From Chloroflexota bacterium (GTDB lineage: Bacteria > Chloroflexota > Dehalococcoidia > Bin125): a stretch of 64,000 bases of DNA. The notes under the pieces were generated by a model that was given only the letters and a program-made list of their open reading frames with translations, made no database searches and was not told where the DNA came from. Location: NCBI GenBank assembly GCA_009838915.1, contig VXQT01000013.1, forward strand, positions 441,161 to 505,160. The letters are read 5' to 3'. The position numbers were made by a program, and so were the translations under genes. How positions within the stretch are numbered: position 1 is the first letter of the stretch; each line of letters opens with the position of its first letter. Below, in pieces: positions 58,317 through 64,000 of the stretch.

Positions 58317-60028
58317 GAGGCGACCGACGCGTGCAGCAGATCGACGGCGCTGGCTCGATTGGCCTCGCTGACACCGCCGAGCATTTCGGCTAGTTCAATC
58401 ACACGTTCCTGCTCGGACAACACGCGCACTTCAACGGCGGTGCCGTTGGCGTCCGAGGACTTGGCAACGGTGACGTGCCGCTCGGCTTGGGCGGCCACCT
58501 GCGGTAGATGCGTGATACACACGACCTGGCTGCACTCTCCCAGGCGAGCCAGCCGCTCGCCGATCATCCCGCCGCTGCGTCCGCCGAGTCCGACATCGAC
58601 TTCATCAAACACCATCAGCGGAACCACATCACTTTCGCCCATTACGGCCTTGATTGCCAGTGTCAGTCTCGCCGTTTCGCCACCCGATGCAACTCGCTGC
58701 ATCAGACGCAGAGGCGCGTCGGGATTGAAGGAGACCATGAGCTGGACCCGATCGATGCCCGTCTGATCAAATCCTACGCCGACCCCGTCGATTCGCAGCA
58801 CTCGTCCTTCTGCTGATGCAGGAATCCGAGCAATCTCGAACTCAATCCTTGCATCGGTTAAGCGCAGCAACTCGCACTCGGCTGCGACGGCAGCTTCCAG
58901 GCGCATTGCCGCAGCCTGTCGCTGTGTGCTGAGCTCAGCAGCGGCGTCGACGAAGTCGGCTTCAAGTTGGTTCGCCTCTGCGGCGAGCGTCTCGCGATCA
59001 GCGGAGTCCTGCTCCAGTCCGTTCGCTTCCTCCTCGGCCTGCTCGCCGTAGGCGATCACTTCCTCGATCGTGTCGCCCCAACGACGCTTCATCTCGTTAA
59101 TCAGCGCAATCCGCGCCTCGACCGACTCGAGTCGTGCGGGATCGAGGTCAATTTCGTCAGCATACGAGCGCAACGAGCGGACCGCCTCGGCAACCTGTTC
59201 AGCCGCGTCCTCGACGGCTCGCGCGATCGGTGCCGCAGTGTCGTCGAGCGCGGCAAGATCGCGAACAGCGGCCAGGGCGTCGCTGAGCGTGTCGCTCTCC
59301 AGGGCATTGCGCGCGGTCTGAGCATCGGAAGCGAGCGCCTGCGCGTTGACAAGCCGCCGGTGCTGCGCCGCCAGTTCCGCGTCCTCACCTACGGCGAGCC
59401 CTGCGGCAACAATTTCCTGCGCTTCGTGCCGCAACAGTGCGATCCGCCGGGCGCGCTCTCGACCCTGCAGATTCAGATCGGTGATGCGCTGATCGAGCAG
59501 CCTGAGCTTGCGCGCCATGGCGGAGACGGCGTCGCGTTGGTGTTCCACGCCGGCATAGCGGTCCAGCAGGGCGAGCTGCTCCTTTGGTCGCAACAGGGAG
59601 AGATGCTCCCGCTGCCCATGAATGTCGGCGAGGATTGGCGAAAGCTCGCGCAACAGCGATGTAGTGGCTGCGCGATCGTTGACACGCAGCCGCCCGCCCA
59701 GCCGCCGGCTGCCGTGCTGCGGTCGCGCGACGCTGCGGCGGACGATCAGTTCGTCCTCAAAGGGAATGCCGGCATCGTCGAGCGCCCGCGCGACGCGGTG
59801 TCGCGCGGCGGCGTCGGAGAGATCGAAGATCGCTTCCACCTCCGCCAATTCGGCTCCTGGTCGGATCATCTCCGCATCGGCCGGAGCGCCGAGCGCGAAC
59901 GCGAGCGCATCAATCAGCACACTCTTCCCCGCTCCGGTCTCGCCCGTAATGACGGTGAAGCCGCCGCCGAGTTCGAGGTCGACTCGTTCGGCCAGCGCAA
60001 AGTCACGCAACTGCAGACCGGTCAGCAC
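58313..60028 (-). CDS. recN: DNA repair protein RecN
   Basis: SMC-like ATPase in double-strand-break repair. 571 residues. Walker A is ITGETGAGKSVLIDALAFAL; the ABC signature is VASGGETARLTLAIKAVM; Walker B is VPLMVFDEVDVGLGGRSGGM. Between them are long coiled coils (roughly residues 150-360, rich in E, R, A and L). The D loop and H loop (CITHLPQVAAQA) complete the ATPase. It lies downstream of nadK with a gap of 129 bases, a usual tlyA-nadK-recN order. Confidence 0.95.
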   Translation of the reverse strand: MLTGLQLRDFALAERVDLELGGGFTVITGETGAGKSVLIDALAFALGAPADAEMIRPGAELAEVEAIFDLSDAAARHRVARALDDAGIPFEDELIVRRSVARPQHGSRRLGGRLRVNDRAATTSLLRELSPILADIHGQREHLSLLRPKEQLALLDRYAGVEHQRDAVSAMARKLRLLDQRITDLNLQGRERARRIALLRHEAQEIVAAGLAVGEDAELAAQHRRLVNAQALASDAQTARNALESDTLSDALAAVRDLAALDDTAAPIARAVEDAAEQVAEAVRSLRSYADEIDLDPARLESVEARIALINEMKRRWGDTIEEVIAYGEQAEEEANGLEQDSADRETLAAEANQLEADFVDAAAELSTQRQAAAMRLEAAVAAECELLRLTDARIEFEIARIPASAEGRVLRIDGVGVGFDQTGIDRVQLMVSFNPDAPLRLMQRVASGGETARLTLAIKAVMGESDVVPLMVFDEVDVGLGGRSGGMIGERLARLGECSQVVCITHLPQVAAQAERHVTVAKSSDANGTAVEVRVLSEQERVIELAEMLGGVSEANRASAVDLLHASVAS

Positions 60029-60157
60029 CGTTCGGCTCCTTCGACTCCATCACGACGAAGCGCGTCGAACCGACACTTCGCGCGTATGTTCATAATAGCG
60101 GTGCGCCGGTGAGGTCGCCGGTGCGCGGACGCGCGACCTCGCGAAGCTGACGGCGAT

Positions 60158-61075
60158 TTATGACGGGTCGGCGCTGGTCGCGTCAAAGGCCTCGACGCCG
60201 GTGCGGGACACGGCCTCCACTCGCCGCTCGTCCAGCCAGGCGAGCCGCCGTCCGAGCTGGGCGAAGAATGATTGCTCGCCGAATCGCACCAGCCGAGCCA
60301 GCGACTCGCTGAGCCGAATCACTGCGCCTCCGCCCGGTTGCAGCGCGTAAGGCCGCTGACCGTCAACAGAGAGCGAACCCGGATGTTCGCGGCCCAGGCG
60401 CAGTTCGATTTGCGCATCCGAGGGCAGCACCATCGGCGCTGCCTGGGCAAGATGCGGGGCGACCGGGGTCAACACGACGCTGCGCGCCTGCGGGTGAAGA
60501 ATCGGACCGCCGGCAGAGAGGGAGTAGCCGGTGCTGCCGGTCGCCGAGGCGACCACGACCGCGTCGGCACGCACGACGCCGACCAGGTCGTCATTGACCC
60601 AGACCGCGATGTAGGCGGGCTGGCCGAGACTGCCACGGCCGATCATGACATCATTCAGCGCCGACAGCGTGCCGGGCGTTTCGCCAGTGACGCCGATCGG
60701 CGTCGCTTCCAGCATCGAGCGGTCTTCGACGGTGAAGTCCCCTTGCATGAGGCGGGGAATGTGCGCGTCGAGCTGCTCGGGGACCAACTCCGTGAGGAAC
60801 GCCTGTCGGCCGAGGTCCACGCCAAGGATCAGGCAACCGTGTCCTGCGCTGGCCCGAGCAGCGCGCAGGATGGTGCCGTCGCCGCCGAGGCAGATCAGCA
60901 AGTCGGTGTCGGGCAAGCGCTCAACCGAGCGCTCCGGATCCCAGGGCATCGAGGTCCATGCGTCGCAGCCCTGACCGCGCAGACGCTCGGCCAGCTCGTC
61001 GGCGGCGCCGCGCGCCTCGTCAAGTCGCGGATGGTAGTAGATGCCGACTGTACGAATCTCGGTCATGTTGCTCAC
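60158..61075 (-). CDS. nadK: NAD kinase
   Basis: Phosphorylates NAD to NADP in the cytoplasm. 305 residues. LICLGGDGTILRAAR is the GGDGT motif, followed by ALNDVMIGRGSLGQ (Asn-Asp) and VVASATGSTGYSLSAGGPIL, the tight loop conserved in NadK. Start either GTG at 61075, in a GTGA overlap with the tlyA stop, or ATG at 61066. I keep the GTG because this overlap form recurs in the window. A short C-terminal extension (about 25 residues) goes beyond the usual end. Confidence 0.94.
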   Translation of the reverse strand: MSNMTEIRTVGIYYHPRLDEARGAADELAERLRGQGCDAWTSMPWDPERSVERLPDTDLLICLGGDGTILRAARASAGHGCLILGVDLGRQAFLTELVPEQLDAHIPRLMQGDFTVEDRSMLEATPIGVTGETPGTLSALNDVMIGRGSLGQPAYIAVWVNDDLVGVVRADAVVVASATGSTGYSLSAGGPILHPQARSVVLTPVAPHLAQAAPMVLPSDAQIELRLGREHPGSLSVDGQRPYALQPGGGAVIRLSESLARLVRFGEQSFFAQLGRRLAWLDERRVEAVSRTGVEAFDATSADPS

Positions 61076-61823
61076 GGGCTACGCAACCAGACGAACCACT
61101 CGCGATTACCGGCCGGACCGACGAGCGGCGACCTGAGCACGCCGCCGACTCGCCACTGATTCTCAACCGCCCAGGAGATTACGCCGCCAACTGCGCGACC
61201 CTGTGCCAGGCGGTCGCGGACGACGCCGCGGTCGTCGACATCCTCGGGCGGCGCTTCGAACTGCGGCTTGACCAGCGCGACGACATCGCGTCCTGGCCCA
61301 AGCAGACGTTGCACACAGGGCAACACCTGGCACAGCCCGATGAAAGAGACATCGATCACGGCGAGGTTGGGACGCTCGGGCAGACTGTCGAGCTCGCAGA
61401 TGTGTGTGCGTTCCAGCGATGTCACTCTGGCGTCGCGGCGTAGCGTCTCGGCGAGTTGTCCATAGCCGACATCGACGGCGTAGACGTGTTCCGCGCCGCA
61501 CTGGAGCAGGACATCAGTAAATCCCCCGGTCGACGCGCCGACGTCGAGGCAGACTGCGTCGGCGATTGCGATCGGCCAGGCGTCCAGTGCGGCCGAGAGC
61601 TTCTCACCACCCCGCGATGCGAACGGGCGAGCGACTCGCACGGTTAGCCGCGCGTCGCAGGCGATCTGTTGGCCGGCCTGGGTGTAGCGACGATCGTCGC
61701 CGTGCACGCGGCCGGCCAGGATCAGCGCTCGGGCGGTCGCAAGGTCGGGAACCTCGCCTCGCTGGACCAGGAGTTGGTCAAGCCGCGCTCGGCGCGGGGC
61801 TGCGGCGGCGCGGGAGCGGGACA

Positions 61824-61824
<1 letters not shown>
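61072..61824 (-). CDS. tlyA: TlyA-family rRNA 2'-O-methyltransferase
   Basis: A 250-residue protein: an N-terminal S4-like RNA-binding part (RLDQLLVQRGEVPDLATARA), then an FtsJ-like methyltransferase. PFASRGGEKLSAALDAW is the hallmark before motif I, DAVCLDVGASTGGFTDVLLQ. DVSFIGLCQVLPCVQ and ALVKPQFEAPPEDV are typical. It methylates rRNA 2'-O of cytidine in the characterised members. The start ATG at 61824 overlaps the clpX stop as TGATG. nadK follows with a 4-base overlap. Confidence 0.92.
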
Positions 61825-63155
<1,331 letters not shown>

Positions 63156-63243
63156 CAGGCACTGCCTCTCTGCTGACTGGGACCGCCCCGCTGACGGAGT
63201 GTGTCTTTGTGCGGAACGCCGGCGAGGCCGGCTTGCTCAGATG

Positions 63244-63900
63244 CTACGCGCCTGCGGCCGCGGCTGCATCCCCGGCGACCTCGCTTGAGAGTACCGAGTC
63301 GACCAGGCCGTACTCCTGCGCCTGCTCGGCGTCGAGATAGAAGTCGCGGTCGGTGTCGGCCGCGATCCGATCGAGCGGCTGGCCGGTGTGCTGGGCCAGG
63401 ATGTTGCGGATCGTCTCATTGTTTCGCAGGATTTCTCGCGCCGCGATCTCAATGTCGGACGCCTGGCCGCGAGCTCCGCCAAGGGCCTGGTGCATGTGGA
63501 TCGTCGCGTGCGGCAGCGCGAATCGCTTGCCCGCTGCTCCTGCAGAGAGCAACACCGTGCCCATCGAGGCTGACATGCCCACGCAGATCGTCGAGACGTC
63601 CGCCTTGATCAACTGCATCGTGTCGTAGATCGCAAGGCCGGCAGTGATTACGCCGCCCGGCGAGTTGACGTAGAGCTGAATGTCGCGGTCCGGGTCCTCG
63701 CGGTCGAGATAGAGCAATTGAGCGACGATCACGTTGGCGATCTGGTCGTCGATCGGCGTGCCCAGGAAAATGATCCGTTCGCGCAGCAGCAGCGAGTAGA
63801 TGTCGTAGGCGCGTTCGCCGCGATTGGTCGTCTCGACGACCATCGGGATGATGTCGCTGGGACGGGAGATGTTCTGGTTCAAGTGGTGGCTCAGGGTCAT
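63244..63900 (-). CDS. clpP: ATP-dependent Clp protease proteolytic subunit
   Basis: Serine peptidase of the Clp complex. 218 residues with a short propeptide-like N-terminus. The catalytic Ser112 is in [12 protein letters not shown], His137 in [11 protein letters not shown], and the Asp at DTDRD (182-186). [14 protein letters not shown] and [17 protein letters not shown] fit. The ATG at 63900 is preferred because GAAGGAGG is 6 bases upstream. It is followed by clpX. The C-terminus is Ala-rich. Confidence 0.97.
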   Translation of the reverse strand: MTLSHHLNQNISRPSDIIPMVVETTNRGERAYDIYSLLLRERIIFLGTPIDDQIANVIVAQLLYLDREDPDRDIQLYVNSPGGVITAGLAIYDTMQLIKADVSTICVGMSASMGTVLLSAGAAGKRFALPHATIHMHQALGGARGQASDIEIAAREILRNNETIRNILAQHTGQPLDRIAADTDRDFYLDAEQAQEYGLVDSVLSSEVAGDAAAAAGA

Positions 63901-63920
63901 GGAGCCCTCCTTCGCGGATT

Positions 63921-63926
63921 CAGTGT
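63921..63926 (-). promoter_or_regulatory. Possible -10 box of the clpP operon (TACACT)
   Basis: On the minus strand TACACT lies about 20 bases upstream of the clpP ATG, before the Shine-Dalgarno GAAGGAGG. It fits the TANNNT form. The -35 is unclear. Confidence 0.3.
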
Positions 63927-64000
63927 ATGCGCGTTTGGACATCGCGCGATTACTTGGCAGACACCAACTGACAGAACGCGCTGGCATATCGGCTGGCGTT

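Overview
This is a 64 kb, high-GC (roughly mid-60s percent by eye) bacterial chromosome segment with tightly packed genes, many start/stop overlaps of 1-17 bases, several convergent overlaps, no rRNA, no CRISPR array and no recognisable insertion sequence. The gene families suggest a Chloroflexota bacterium, possibly a SAR202-like or other Dehalococcoidia-related heterotroph: luciferase-like (LLM) flavin/F420 oxidoreductases, a fused class III CoA-transferase, phytanoyl-CoA dioxygenase, amidohydrolase, copper amine oxidases, and an HdrB-type (class E) succinate dehydrogenase. That placement is inference from gene content, not phylogeny.

Layout. 1-8.5 kb: housekeeping genes gpsA (cut by the window edge), plsY, der, a YbbR-domain gene, cdaA and argF on the minus strand, then comEA-comEC on the plus strand. 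8.5-16.3 kb: tRNA-Leu(UAA), a zinc alcohol dehydrogenase, tRNA-Ser(UGA), serS with a Nudix gene and a methyltransferase, and small soluble proteins. 16.4-34 kb: an accessory catabolic/redox region. It has LLM oxidoreductases, a nucleoside hydrolase, an in-frame-UGA selenoprotein of the UGSC family with a coupled partner, a SelW-like Rdx protein, RidA, VOC, a MoaD-like protein paired with a BNR propeller, a DMT exporter, PhyH, a CoA-transferase, an acyl-CoA dehydrogenase-like enzyme, a class III aminotransferase and a DHA2 exporter. 34-53 kb: amidohydrolase, thiolase, two paralogous periplasmic-binding proteins bracketing two tandem copper amine oxidases, an EctB-like aminotransferase and a penicillin-acylase-type hydrolase. 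Then come a PanE-like reductase, a YbaK-type deacylase and a peptide-type ABC importer without ATPases. 53-64 kb: a long minus-strand block, clpP, clpX, tlyA, nadK, recN, a GNAT (ArgA-like) gene, a Nudix gene and sdhA-sdhB-sdhE.

The most notable signal is at 18414-18959. Two apparent short ORFs are one gene joined through a TGA that sits exactly at the U of the UGSC motif. A hairpin just downstream has a loop G-U at the positions used by the Escherichia coli fdhF SECIS. A 4-base GTGA overlap couples this selenoprotein to a 355-residue partner I do not recognise, and a Cys-type SelW homologue lies about 1.7 kb upstream on the same strand.

Other recurring signals are a roughly 50-bp palindromic intergenic repeat in three copies, four genes with a TANNNT box 6-7 bases before the start codon (probable leaderless transcripts), and two divergent genes whose ATGs overlap in a single CATG.
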